A DNA stretch of 13,233 bases from Mycoplasma sp. CAG:611 (lineage in GTDB: Bacteria; Bacillota_I; Bacilli_A; RF39; UBA660), in contig HF999762.1 of NCBI GenBank assembly GCA_000434175.1, positions 2,524-15,756 of the forward strand, in the 5' to 3' direction. The translations under genes and the position numbers were made by a program. Below, one piece after another: positions 6,759-12,819 of the stretch (position 1 is its first letter; the number at the start of each line of letters is the position of its first letter). The notes beneath the pieces were generated by a model. That model was given only the letters and a program-made list of their open reading frames with translations. It was not told the origin of the DNA and ran no database searches.

Positions 6759-7385
6759 TTATGCTTCCTTTACTTGGTTAATATAATTGTTTACTTTAGC
6801 AGCCCAAGTATTACTTCCTCCTGCATATTTTTTTTCCATAAGTTCTGGTGTTGTTAATCCTTTTTTATAATAACCTGTTGATAAAAGTTTAATAAAAGCT
6901 TCAATTCCATCTTCTAAAGTTTCAAATTTTCTAAAATTTCCTCCAAAACAGCCAGGATTTCCTTTCATACCTCCGACATTATTACATTCTCTTACAAGCC
7001 TAGAACATCCCCATTTACATCCTGTTTCAAGAAGAGAAATAGATACTGCAAGATAAGGATCTACTTCATATTCAATAGAATATTTAGCAAATAAATTACC
7101 TGTACCTTTTAAATTAGATTTTAAAGATTTATTTAATTTTAAAGCAAGTTCATCAACAGTAAGTCCTTCATATAAAACTTCAACAAATATTTCTTCTCCT
7201 TTTTTTGTTTTAGGATTAAAATTTATTTTTTTATTTTCTTCGGGAATAACATCTATTTTATTTTCATTAAGAAGTCTATAAGCATTAAATAAATCTTTTT
7301 CATATATATAAATAAGCATAACTAAAATAATAATAGCTATTAAAAATGATATTAATAAATACTTAACTATCTTTAACTTATTCAT
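6759..7385 (-). CDS. Membrane-anchored glucosaminidase-like (GH73/lysozyme-fold) cell wall hydrolase
   Basis: 208 residues. Residues 8-28 form a single hydrophobic helix preceded by Lys residues (N-in signal anchor). Residues 30-95 are a linker region with a short VDELALKLNKSLKSNLKG segment. From 95 the sequence follows the glucosaminidase/FlgJ-like fold: AKYSIEYEVDPYLAVSISLLETG with the probable catalytic E120, then NNVGGMKG, YGG-like and FxxLEDGIEAFIKLL segments, ending with WAAKVNNYI. Such enzymes cut the glycan strands of peptidoglycan outside the membrane. Four cysteines (123, 127, 134, 146) near the active site could form disulfides. ATG at 7385 has GGAGG 5 nt upstream. It is the first gene of the operon reading to the U32 gene, driven by the promoter at 7418-7446. 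Confidence 0.82.
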   Translation of the reverse strand: MNKLKIVKYLLISFLIAIIILVMLIYIYEKDLFNAYRLLNENKIDVIPEENKKINFNPKTKKGEEIFVEVLYEGLTVDELALKLNKSLKSNLKGTGNLFAKYSIEYEVDPYLAVSISLLETGCKWGCSRLVRECNNVGGMKGNPGCFGGNFRKFETLEDGIEAFIKLLSTGYYKKGLTTPELMEKKYAGGSNTWAAKVNNYINQVKEA

Positions 7386-7417
7386 AATTTCCTCCGTTTA
7401 ATTAATTTACGATTATT

Positions 7418-7446
7418 AGTATAACAAATTTTTTTTAATTTGACAA
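7418..7446 (-). promoter_or_regulatory. Promoter of the glucosaminidase-ASCH-HhH-U32 operon
   Basis: Minus strand TTGTCA (7446-7441), exact 17-bp spacer, TATACT (7423-7418), with a leader of about 30 nt to the ATG. Its -35 shares five bases with the -35 of the divergent plus-strand promoter. Confidence 0.75.
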
Positions 7447-7492
7447 AATTTGATATAAAAATTATATAATTTTTATAAAATCATGGTATAAT
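7440..7492 (+). promoter_or_regulatory. Promoter region of the 40-residue Lys-rich peptide gene
   Basis: TTGACA (7440-7445) is followed 17 nt later by TATATA (7463-7468). A second, extended -10 (TGG then TATAAT, 7484-7492) lies closer to the gene. Either could be used. The strong SD AAGGAAGG at 7511-7518 follows. Confidence 0.6.
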
Positions 7493-7525
7493 ATCATTAT
7501 ATTATTAGTAAAGGAAGGAAAGAGT

Positions 7526-7648
7526 ATGAAAGTTTATAAAAAAGAATTACCTGCTGGAGTAAGAAAAATGTTTACTACTGAAAAAGGTGTTAAAGTTAAA
7601 ATAGTTAATAGTTTATATACTAAAAATAAAAAGAAAAAAAACAAATAA
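7526..7648 (+). CDS. 40-residue Lys-rich small protein
   Basis: MKVYKKELPAGVRKMFTTEK, then a Val/Lys segment, ending in a KNKKKKNK tail: 13 Lys plus one Arg in 40 residues, with no membrane segment. It has an SD (AAGGAAGG, 7 nt before ATG), consensus promoter elements upstream and a terminator directly after the TAA, so it is a complete one-gene unit on the opposite strand from its neighbours. A small RNA-binding or ribosome-associated peptide is possible, but I do not recognise the family. The signals around it are unusually good for so short a frame. Confidence 0.7.
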   Translation: MKVYKKELPAGVRKMFTTEKGVKVKIVNSLYTKNKKKKNK

Positions 7649-7672
7649 ATTTTTAAAGTTTATTTGTTTTTT
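7638..7672. terminator. Bidirectional intrinsic terminator between the small Lys-rich gene and the cupin gene
   Basis: AACAAATAAA (7640-7649) pairs with TTTATTTGTT (7659-7668), a 10-bp stem with a 9-nt loop, T-rich on the plus side and A-rich on the other. It serves both converging genes. The stem begins inside the last codons of the small gene. Confidence 0.7.
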
Positions 7673-8132
7673 AATATTCTTCTTTTAAAGCATCGGCTTT
7701 TGTTTTATGAACAGTTCCTTTTTTATGGTTTGGTGGTGAATATATTGAATAAAGTTTCAAAGGCATTGTTCCTATATTTATTATATTATGCCATGTGTTT
7801 TGTGGAACAACTATAATACTTCCATCATATACTTGTTTACTAAAAGTGACATTTTCCTTTTCTTTTCCCATATTAACTAAACCTACACCTTGAACAATTA
7901 CTAATATTTAATCAACTTTTGGGTGTATTTCAAGTCCAACATCAGTTCCTACAGGAATATTCATTAAAGTTATTTGAGTGTTATTACCAGTCCATAATGT
8001 ACTTCTGTAATTTCTATTTAATTTTGTTATATCATTTATATTTATAACAAAAGGATTATCTCCATAATCTTTTATAATATTATTTTCATCATTATTTCTT
8101 GTAAAATAATCATAATAGTTATAATAATTCAT
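7671..8132 (-). pseudogene. Cupin-domain protein gene interrupted by one in-frame TAA
   Basis: Two open stretches lie in the same frame with 12 sense codons between them: ATG at 8132 to TAA at 7908-7910, then on to the stop at 7671. Read through, the product would be about 153 residues of the MNYYNYY-type cupin family common in gut Firmicutes: NPFVININD, RSTLWTG, the first cupin motif GLEIHPKVD(stop)ILVIVQGVGLVNMG, and the second motif VPQNTWHNIINIG. Relatives have Gln after HPxVD, so a single CAA to TAA change explains the break. The start at 8132 is preferred over 8147 because AAGGGG lies 5 nt upstream of it. The 3' fragment could restart at ATG 7871 (66 residues), but it lacks the first metal-ligand motif. 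The rest of the frame is intact, so the lesion is recent, a strain variant or a sequence error. Confidence 0.8.
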
Positions 8133-8175
8133 AAAAACCCCTTTCATATATATAATATGTAAGAGGTTTTTTAAT
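8133..8175 (-). terminator. Hairpin with T-run after the metal ATPase gene, holding the cupin SD in its 3' arm
   Basis: Minus strand: AAAAACCTCTT pairs with AAGGGGTTTTT (11 pairs, one of them G-U), and the loop can extend the stem with CATAT/ATATG. It has the form of an intrinsic terminator for the cadC-cadA operon, but its 3' arm is also the AAGGGG SD of the cupin gene and ends directly before that ATG. It could therefore couple termination with translational blocking. Confidence 0.6.
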
Positions 8176-8177
8176 GT

Positions 8178-10208
8178 TTATTTATATTTTTTTATTATCC
8201 TTAAGGTATTTAAAATTGTAAGTAATGTTACTCCTGTATCAGCAAATACAGCAAGCCACATATTAGCATAGCCAAATAAACTTAAGAAAAGAATTAATAA
8301 TTTTACTGTTATAGCAAAAATTAAATTTTGTTTAATAATGTATTTTGTATATTTTGATATATCTATTGCAAGAGGTATCTTATCTATCTCATCATTCATA
8401 ATAACAATATCACTTGCCTCAATAGCAACTTCACTACCAACATTTCCCATAGATATTCCTATATCTGCTCTTTTCAAAACTGGTGCATCGTTAACACCAT
8501 CTCCAATAAACATTGTTATTTTATTATCTTTAGCTACTTCTTCATAACTTTCATATTTATCTTTTGGGAGCATTTCATATTTTATTTTATCAATTTTTAG
8601 TTTACTTCCTATATCTAAAGCAACTTCTTTTTTATCTCCAGTAAACATAAATGTTTTTATTTTATATTTTTTCAACTTTTCAATTGTTTTAGAAGCATTA
8701 TCTTTAATACCATCACTTATATAAATGGATGCAACATGTTTATTATTAACATTTAAATGAAGTAATCCATCTTCATGACAATTGCATAATGTTTTATTTC
8801 CAATAATTATAAAATCATCATTAATTTTAAAGGATATTCCTTTTCCTTCCAATTCTTTAAAATCTTTTACATCTTTTGCTATAATCTTGTCTTTTTTTAA
8901 ATTAGTTATCGATTTAGCAATTGGATGATTAGAAAAGCTTTCTCCTTTTACCATTATATCTATTATTTCATCTTTAGTATAAGATTTATCAGTAATTACA
9001 ATATCAGTAACTTTAAAATCTCCTGAAGTCAAAGTTCCTGTTTTATCAAAAATAATACTTGTTGTGTTACTTAAATTATCTAAGTAATTGCTTCCTTTTA
9101 TTAAAATGCCTTTTTTACTAGCTACCCCAATACCTGTAAAATATGATAAAGGAATAGATATAGCTATAGCACATGGACATGATATTACTAAGAATGTTAA
9201 GCCACGATATAAAGCATCATTTTGTGATACATTAAATAATAAAGGAAGGAAAATAATAACTAAAATAGCTAATAATAGAATAATAGGTGTATAAATTTTA
9301 CTAAATTTTGAAATTATTGTTTCTGTTTTTGTTTTTTTGTCTGTAGCGTTTTCTAAAAGTTCTATTATTTTATTAACTGTTGAGTCTTCAAATAAGGAAG
9401 TAGCTTTTATTGTTATTACATCTGAAACATTAATACTACCGGATAAAACATTGCTTTTTTCACTAACAGGAACAAAGGTACTTTCTCCAGTTAAAGAAGA
9501 CATATCGAGATAAGTACTTCCTTTAACTATAACTCCATCAACTGGTATTTTTTCTCCTTTTTTAATAATAAGTAAATCATTTATTTTTATATCTTCAACA
9601 TCTATTTTAGATGTTGTATTACCTTTTTTTAAATTAGCATAACTTTGTTTTATATCAAGTAAATCTTTAATGCTTCTTCTTGAATTATTAATAGCTTTTT
9701 CTTCAAGTATTTTCCCAATTGTATATAATGAAATAACCATTGCTCCCTCAAGAACATTATTTGTAAAAAATGCTCCAAGACAAGATATTGTTATAAGTAA
9801 GTTTTCATTTATTGTTTTACTTTTTATTAATAACTTAATTGAATTTAAAAATGTTCTGTAAAGAAGTAAAACATAAGATATTATATATAAAGCTAATTTT
9901 ACATTATCATTAATCTTTAAAAAATATCCAAGTAAACAAATAACTATACCTAAAATTAAAATAGATAAATGATATTCTTTTTTAACATTAACTTCTTCTT
10001 TTATTATATAAGAATCAGGTTCAACTTTTTTAACAAAATCATTTAATTCTTTTATTGTAAAATCTTTTTCTGATTCATAAATCAATTTAGAAGTATTAAA
10101 ATTAACAACAACATTTTTAAAATTTTTATTTTTATTTAAACTTTCTTCAAGTTCTCTAGCACAATTAGCACAGTCTAGATTATTTATATTATATTTATAT
10201 TTTTTCAT
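8178..10208 (-). CDS. cadA: Zn/Cd/Pb-transporting P1B-type ATPase
   Basis: 676 residues. The N-terminal HMA metal-binding domain carries C13-x2-C16 (LDCANC). Transmembrane segments follow from about 80. The actuator loop has TGES at 240-243, the transport CPC motif is at 344-346 (SCPCAIAISIP), the phosphorylation site D388 is in DKTGT, HP is at 428-429, and the hinge GDGVNDAP is at 569-576. D657 in the last helix (FADTGVTLLTILN) is the acidic ligand seen in ZntA-type pumps, which favours divalent Zn, Cd or Pb over copper. The protein exports metal across the cytoplasmic membrane using ATP. It starts 12 nt after the ArsR-type repressor gene with an AAGGAAA SD, so the two form a metal-resistance operon. 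Confidence 0.93.
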   Translation of the reverse strand: MKKYKYNINNLDCANCARELEESLNKNKNFKNVVVNFNTSKLIYESEKDFTIKELNDFVKKVEPDSYIIKEEVNVKKEYHLSILILGIVICLLGYFLKINDNVKLALYIISYVLLLYRTFLNSIKLLIKSKTINENLLITISCLGAFFTNNVLEGAMVISLYTIGKILEEKAINNSRRSIKDLLDIKQSYANLKKGNTTSKIDVEDIKINDLLIIKKGEKIPVDGVIVKGSTYLDMSSLTGESTFVPVSEKSNVLSGSINVSDVITIKATSLFEDSTVNKIIELLENATDKKTKTETIISKFSKIYTPIILLLAILVIIFLPLLFNVSQNDALYRGLTFLVISCPCAIAISIPLSYFTGIGVASKKGILIKGSNYLDNLSNTTSIIFDKTGTLTSGDFKVTDIVITDKSYTKDEIIDIMVKGESFSNHPIAKSITNLKKDKIIAKDVKDFKELEGKGISFKINDDFIIIGNKTLCNCHEDGLLHLNVNNKHVASIYISDGIKDNASKTIEKLKKYKIKTFMFTGDKKEVALDIGSKLKIDKIKYEMLPKDKYESYEEVAKDNKITMFIGDGVNDAPVLKRADIGISMGNVGSEVAIEASDIVIMNDEIDKIPLAIDISKYTKYIIKQNLIFAITVKLLILFLSLFGYANMWLAVFADTGVTLLTILNTLRIIKKYK

Positions 10209-10220
10209 AATTTTTCCTTT

Positions 10221-10583
10221 CTATAATTTATGATTTATATGTTCTAGTCCTATTTCAAATACTTTTCTTACATGGTCATCATCTAAAGTATAATAAACTT
10301 CTTTACCAACTTTTTTACATTTAACAATACCGCTTCTTCTTAAAGTACTAAGCTGATGAGAAATAGATGATTTTGTCATTGATAAAGCATTAGCAATATC
10401 ACATACACACATTTCATGAGAATCAATAACAAATAATATTTTACATCTTGTTGTATCCCCGATTAATTTATAAAAATCTGCAAGTTTATAAAATATTTCA
10501 TCATTAGGCATTTTACTCTTAGCAAATTTAACACTATCTTCATGAATAATATTACAATCACATATAAATTCATTTTTACTCAT
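10221..10583 (-). CDS. cadC: ArsR/SmtB family metal-sensing repressor (CadC type)
   Basis: 120 residues, the usual size. A winged-helix domain has its recognition helix at about 68-84 (SMTKSSISHQLSTLRRSG). The alpha-3N metal site is visible: N-terminal C8 and C10 plus C59 and C61 in the EMCVCD motif, matching the two N-terminal cysteines and ELCVCD of S. aureus CadC. The alpha-5 region (DDDHVRKVFEIGLEHINH) also carries possible ligands (D101, H104, H115, H118). Metal binding is expected to release the protein from its operator and switch on cadA, 12 nt downstream. GGAGG precedes the ATG by 7 nt. Confidence 0.93.
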   Translation of the reverse strand: MSKNEFICDCNIIHEDSVKFAKSKMPNDEIFYKLADFYKLIGDTTRCKILFVIDSHEMCVCDIANALSMTKSSISHQLSTLRRSGIVKCKKVGKEVYYTLDDDHVRKVFEIGLEHINHKL

Positions 10584-10619
10584 ATTTATTCCTCCACATA
10601 TATTTTTTAAGTCAATATA

Positions 10620-10649
10620 ATTATAGTTGAATAATCATTCAATTGTCAA
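10620..10649 (-). promoter_or_regulatory. cadC-cadA promoter with embedded CadC operator
   Basis: Minus strand TTGACA (10649-10644), 18-bp spacer, TATAAT (10625-10620). The spacer contains the inverted repeat TTGAATAATCATTCAA (10627-10642), a fit to the ArsR/CadC operator pattern TGAAYANNNRTTCA. Bound repressor would sit exactly between the two RNA polymerase boxes. Confidence 0.85.
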
Positions 10650-10653
10650 CACC

Positions 10654-10684
10654 AAAAAATAGTAAATTTATTTTAATTTACTAT
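10654..10684 (-). terminator. Terminator of the endonuclease gene, overlapping its last codons
   Basis: Minus strand: ATAGTAAATT (10684-10675) pairs with AATTTACTAT (10668-10659) and is followed by TTTTTT. The last sense codons form the 5' arm and the TAA stop lies at the loop. The cadC -35 begins only a few bases further on. Confidence 0.7.
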
Positions 10685-11384
10685 CTCCTGTTTTATAATC
10701 TATTTCTATACCTTCTTGTACATTATATATAAAAACATTGAATTTTATTCCCTTACCATTATCTTCCACTGAATAAGCTTCGATTAATACCCCTGTTGCT
10801 AATAGATTACTACCCTTATATATAGGAGTTACTCTATATAAAACATGATTAGAGGTTTCTTTTATATACTTACTAACTTTATTTTCAAAAATTAACATTG
10901 AAGAAGTATTCATATATCTTGTACACGTTATTAAATTCTTTTCATTAGCATTTTCACCTGTTAACTGATATCCAATTAAATGGCATCTATTATATAAATA
11001 TTTTCCATCTACGATATCATATTTAACAGTATGCCATCCAGACGGTTTAATCATTCCAATTGAAGTTCTATCTTCTTTAGGCATTAACTCTTTTCCAATA
11101 CAAGAATAAGCAGTCCCTGCTCTACTTAAATAATCTAAATTACTATATTTTTCAAAAACTTTAGTAGTATGCTCTTCTTCAGTAAAATAAGGAATATTGT
11201 TATTTATATAAACATAAGGCTTTCCATTATAATCAGGTATATTATCTATATTATAAATAACATTATTTATATTAAATAAATCATAAAAATAATTTCTTAT
11301 ATCTTCATTCCCATTTAACCCTATACATGAAAATATCATAATAATTAAAATAGGAAATATAACCACACCATTTTTCTTTTTCAT
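10668..11384 (-). CDS. Secreted or membrane-bound DNA/RNA non-specific endonuclease
   Basis: 238 residues from the ATG at 11384. A TTG four codons upstream (11396) is in frame but overlaps the GAGG SD at 11391-11394, so the ATG is chosen. Residues 1-20 are a Lys start plus hydrophobic stretch ending IIMIFSC, a signal peptide or poor lipobox. The nuclease domain has the beta-beta-alpha-metal motif as YNRCHLIGYQLTGENANEKN (DRGH replaced by NRCH, with H the expected catalytic general base), followed by ITCTRYMN, FENKVSKYIKE and VLYRVTPIY, all usual for the NucA/EndA-like Firmicutes group. These enzymes degrade DNA and RNA outside the cell for nutrients or DNA uptake. It has its own promoter and terminator. 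Confidence 0.88.
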   Translation of the reverse strand: MKKKNGVVIFPILIIMIFSCIGLNGNEDIRNYFYDLFNINNVIYNIDNIPDYNGKPYVYINNNIPYFTEEEHTTKVFEKYSNLDYLSRAGTAYSCIGKELMPKEDRTSIGMIKPSGWHTVKYDIVDGKYLYNRCHLIGYQLTGENANEKNLITCTRYMNTSSMLIFENKVSKYIKETSNHVLYRVTPIYKGSNLLATGVLIEAYSVEDNGKGIKFNVFIYNVQEGIEIDYKTGDSKLK

Positions 11385-11401
11385 ATCATACCTCAAGTAT
11401 A

Positions 11402-11430
11402 ATTTTAATATAATAAAATATTTTTATCAA
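11402..11430 (-). promoter_or_regulatory. Promoter of the endonuclease gene
   Basis: Minus strand TTGATA (11430-11425), 17-bp spacer, TAAAAT (11407-11402), just before the SD at 11391-11394. Palindromic repeat copy 1 lies about 20 bp upstream of the -35. Confidence 0.6.
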
Positions 11431-11450
11431 GAAAAATAAATATAATCTTT

Positions 11451-11471
11451 AAGATCGCAATTTGCAATCTT
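11451..11471. repeat. Palindromic repeat, copy 1
   Basis: AAGATCGCAA-T-TTGCAATCTT, 10-1-10 with one mismatch. Same family as copies 2-5. It sits in the 276-bp gap upstream of the endonuclease promoter. Confidence 0.75.
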
Positions 11472-11494
11472 GAAGATACTTTTATTAATGCTTT

Positions 11495-11523
11495 GTTTAA
11501 AATCACAAATTGTGATCTTAAAC
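11495..11523. repeat. Palindromic repeat, copy 2
   Basis: GTTTAAAATCACAA-A-TTGTGATCTTAAAC, 14-1-14 with one mismatch. Family core, with CACAA in place of CGCAA; the change is matched on both arms, so pairing is kept. Confidence 0.75.
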
Positions 11524-11579
11524 GATTTACTTAAAAAACTTTATTAAAGTCAAAATATATACATTATTTTTAAAAATAG

Positions 11580-11657
11580 TGTGTTTTTAATACCATAAAC
11601 CTACACTTTTTTATCTTTTTTTGTGTATTTTTATCTTACATGACACCACAAAACACA
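11580..11657. repeat. Loose inverted repeat in the gap between the endonuclease and ORF6N genes
   Basis: TGTGTTTT (11580-11587) and AAAACACA (11650-11657) are inverted around a T-rich stretch without a convincing reading frame. I see no other signal in this part of the gap; it may be chance. Confidence 0.25.
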
Positions 11658-11661
11658 TTCT

Positions 11662-11696
11662 AATGTTCAAGATCACAAATTGCAACCTTGAACATT
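11662..11696. repeat. Palindromic repeat, copy 3 (overlaps a gene end)
   Basis: AATGTTCAAGATCACAA-A-TTGCAACCTTGAACATT, 17-1-17 with three mismatches. It overlaps the last seven codons and the TGA stop of the PLD-like coding stretch. Confidence 0.75.
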
Positions 11697-12233
11697 TGTT
11701 AATTTTGAAATTATATTATTTAATATTTCCCTATCTTCTATTAAGCCTATATAAAAACATTTCTTACCTAAATCTTTGAAAGATGAACCACAAGTATATA
11801 AAATATCTTTGTCTATTATAATAAATCTATCATGAAATCTATTATTGTTTATAAAAGCTACATTTTTATATTGCATTTCATACTTTTTTTTTAATGTATC
11901 ATCTATATTTGATGATACAACCACTATATTAGTTTTAATATTCTTTAAAATATCTAATAGTTCTTTACCAGCATAATTATCTATTATAATTATTTCCTTT
12001 TTAGCTTTATTTAATATATCCATAAATAAAGAATAAGCATCATATATTTGACCATCATAAAACACTGTATTAACTTTAGTATTATTATTTAATCTATTAA
12101 AAGATTCTTCTAATTTTAATATTCTATTTTCATGATTAATTAATATATTATTATTTAAATCTTTTGATATATACTTTCTCATATATACAAAAGCATTTAT
12201 TATTTGAATATTTACTTTAACAGCAATATCACT
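11673..12233 (-). CDS. C-terminal part of the ORF6N/PLD-like protein (second frame; fused product expected by -1 frameshift)
   Basis: An ATG-initiated frame begins at 12182, but the same frame is open upstream to 12233 and encodes SDIAVKVNIQIINAFVY, which continues the ORF6N protein exactly after ELLK. With the upstream frame the product would be 294 residues, a normal length for this family. After a helical segment (NRILKLEESFNRL) comes a phospholipase-D-like nuclease region: VFYDGQIYDAYSLFMDIL, EIIIIDNYAG and the half-motif RFHDRFIIIDKD with CGSSFKDLGKK (H-x-R-x4-D instead of HxKx4D). No SD is evident before 12182, so independent translation is doubtful. The final residues (NVQGCNL) and TGA come from palindromic copy 3. 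The role of this family is not established; phage, mobile-element or defence contexts are common. Confidence 0.7.
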   Translation of the reverse strand, partial: SDIAVKVNIQIINAFVYMRKYISKDLNNNILINHENRILKLEESFNRLNNNTKVNTVFYDGQIYDAYSLFMDILNKAKKEIIIIDNYAGKELLDILKNIKTNIVVVSSNIDDTLKKKYEMQYKNVAFINNNRFHDRFIIIDKDILYTCGSSFKDLGKKCFYIGLIEDREILNNIISKLTNVQGCNL

Positions 12234-12556
12234 TTTAAAAGTTCTGATAACATCATTATTCCTTGTTCAGTTAAACCATATTGTAAATACTTTATATGTT
12301 GCCCTCTTGAGTTATTATTTTTGTTTAAGGTCGCAAATTGCGACCTTAAAGATAATTCTTCTGTTTCTTCTTTTGTTAACTTAAAACAAAATTCCTTAGG
12401 GAATCTATCTATGTTTCTTTTTATAACTTCATTAAGTCTTTTTGTTTCAACTTGATAAAGTTTAGCAACATCTTTATCTAACATTACTTGTACTCCTCTT
12501 ATAGTATAAATCATATCTTCAATTACTATATTTTCTTTTTCCATTATTTCATACAT
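12212..12556 (-). CDS. ORF6N domain protein, N-terminal part
   Basis: 114 residues. Residues 7-105 form the ORF6N domain found in phage and mobile-element DNA-binding proteins: IEDMIYTIRGVQVMLDKDVA, LYQVETKRLNEVIKRNIDRF, PKEFCFKLTKEE, LRSQFATL, and KYLQYGLTEQGIMMLSELLK. After LLK108 the frame runs into VILLLK and stops, while the -1 frame carries the conserved continuation. This is therefore the front half of one gene split at the heptamer TTTAAAA (12239-12233). Codons 70-77 are the perfect palindrome copy 4. The start could be M1 (12556) or M5 (12544); no strong SD precedes either. Palindrome copy 5 lies about 25-50 nt upstream and could be an operator. Confidence 0.8.
   Translation of the reverse strand: MYEIMEKENIVIEDMIYTIRGVQVMLDKDVAKLYQVETKRLNEVIKRNIDRFPKEFCFKLTKEETEELSLRSQFATLNKNNNSRGQHIKYLQYGLTEQGIMMLSELLKVILLLK
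12233..12239 (-). other. Slippery heptamer T-TTA-AAA at the frame break (possible programmed -1 frameshift)
   Basis: In the reading frame the codons are ctT TTA AAA gtg, a perfect X-XXY-YYZ site. A -1 slip makes the next codons AGT GAT ATT (Ser-Asp-Ile) and restores the conserved ORF6N sequence. A single lost A in the A-run would give the same picture, so mutation and recoding cannot be separated from this sequence alone. Confidence 0.55.
12324..12350. repeat. Palindromic repeat, copy 4 (inside the ORF6N coding sequence)
   Basis: TTTAAGGTCGCAA-A-TTGCGACCTTAAA, a perfect 13-1-13 palindrome. On the minus strand it encodes LRSQFATL, a conserved stretch of ORF6N proteins. Confidence 0.85.
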
Positions 12557-12578
12557 AAATAATCAACTTCTTTCTTAT

Positions 12579-12607
12579 GTCCAAGGTCGCAATTTGCGAC
12601 CTTGAAC
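12579..12607. repeat. Palindromic repeat, copy 5 (upstream of the ORF6N gene)
   Basis: GTCCAAGGTCGCAA-T-TTGCGACCTTGAAC, 14-1-14 with one mismatch. It lies 23 bp before the ORF6N start codon, in the position of an operator or leader hairpin. Confidence 0.8.
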
Positions 12608-12684
12608 GTTTACATAAAACTTTCACAAAATACGTTAACATATATAAAAACACTTTGCAAATGACTAATTTTGACATTTCAAAC

Positions 12685-12716
12685 ACTTAAAAAGATGAAT
12701 TATTAAAATTCATCTT
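12685..12716 (-). terminator. Intrinsic terminator between the 53-residue gene and the ORF6N gene
   Basis: Minus strand: AAGATGAATT pairs with AATTCATCTT (10 bp, 5-nt loop), followed by TTTAAG. It closes the upstream minus-strand unit. The rest of 12608-12819 shows nothing further. Confidence 0.5.
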
Positions 12717-12819
12717 AAGACTAAATTTAACTTTTCAAGTATTATTTTATCTAAACACTTACAAAGTATATAAATTTTATTTTTTTTATATAAATTCCAT
12801 CTTATTTATAGCATTAACT

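Noticed and set aside
8338..8547. Short plus-strand frames inside the metal ATPase gene (also at 9088-9294 and 9670-9861)
   Set aside because: They are shadow frames opposite conserved ATPase motifs and have no initiation signals.
11385..11396. TTG start giving four more N-terminal residues for the endonuclease
   Set aside because: The TTG overlaps the GAGG SD of the ATG at 11384, so the ATG is the likely start.
12204..12455. 83-codon plus-strand frame antisense to the ORF6N gene
   Set aside because: It is open only because the palindrome reads similarly on both strands. The minus-strand ORF6N motifs are clear.
11451..12607. CRISPR-like array formed by the five repeats
   Set aside because: Spacing is irregular (tens to hundreds of bases), the units are full palindromes, one lies in coding sequence, and there are no cas genes.
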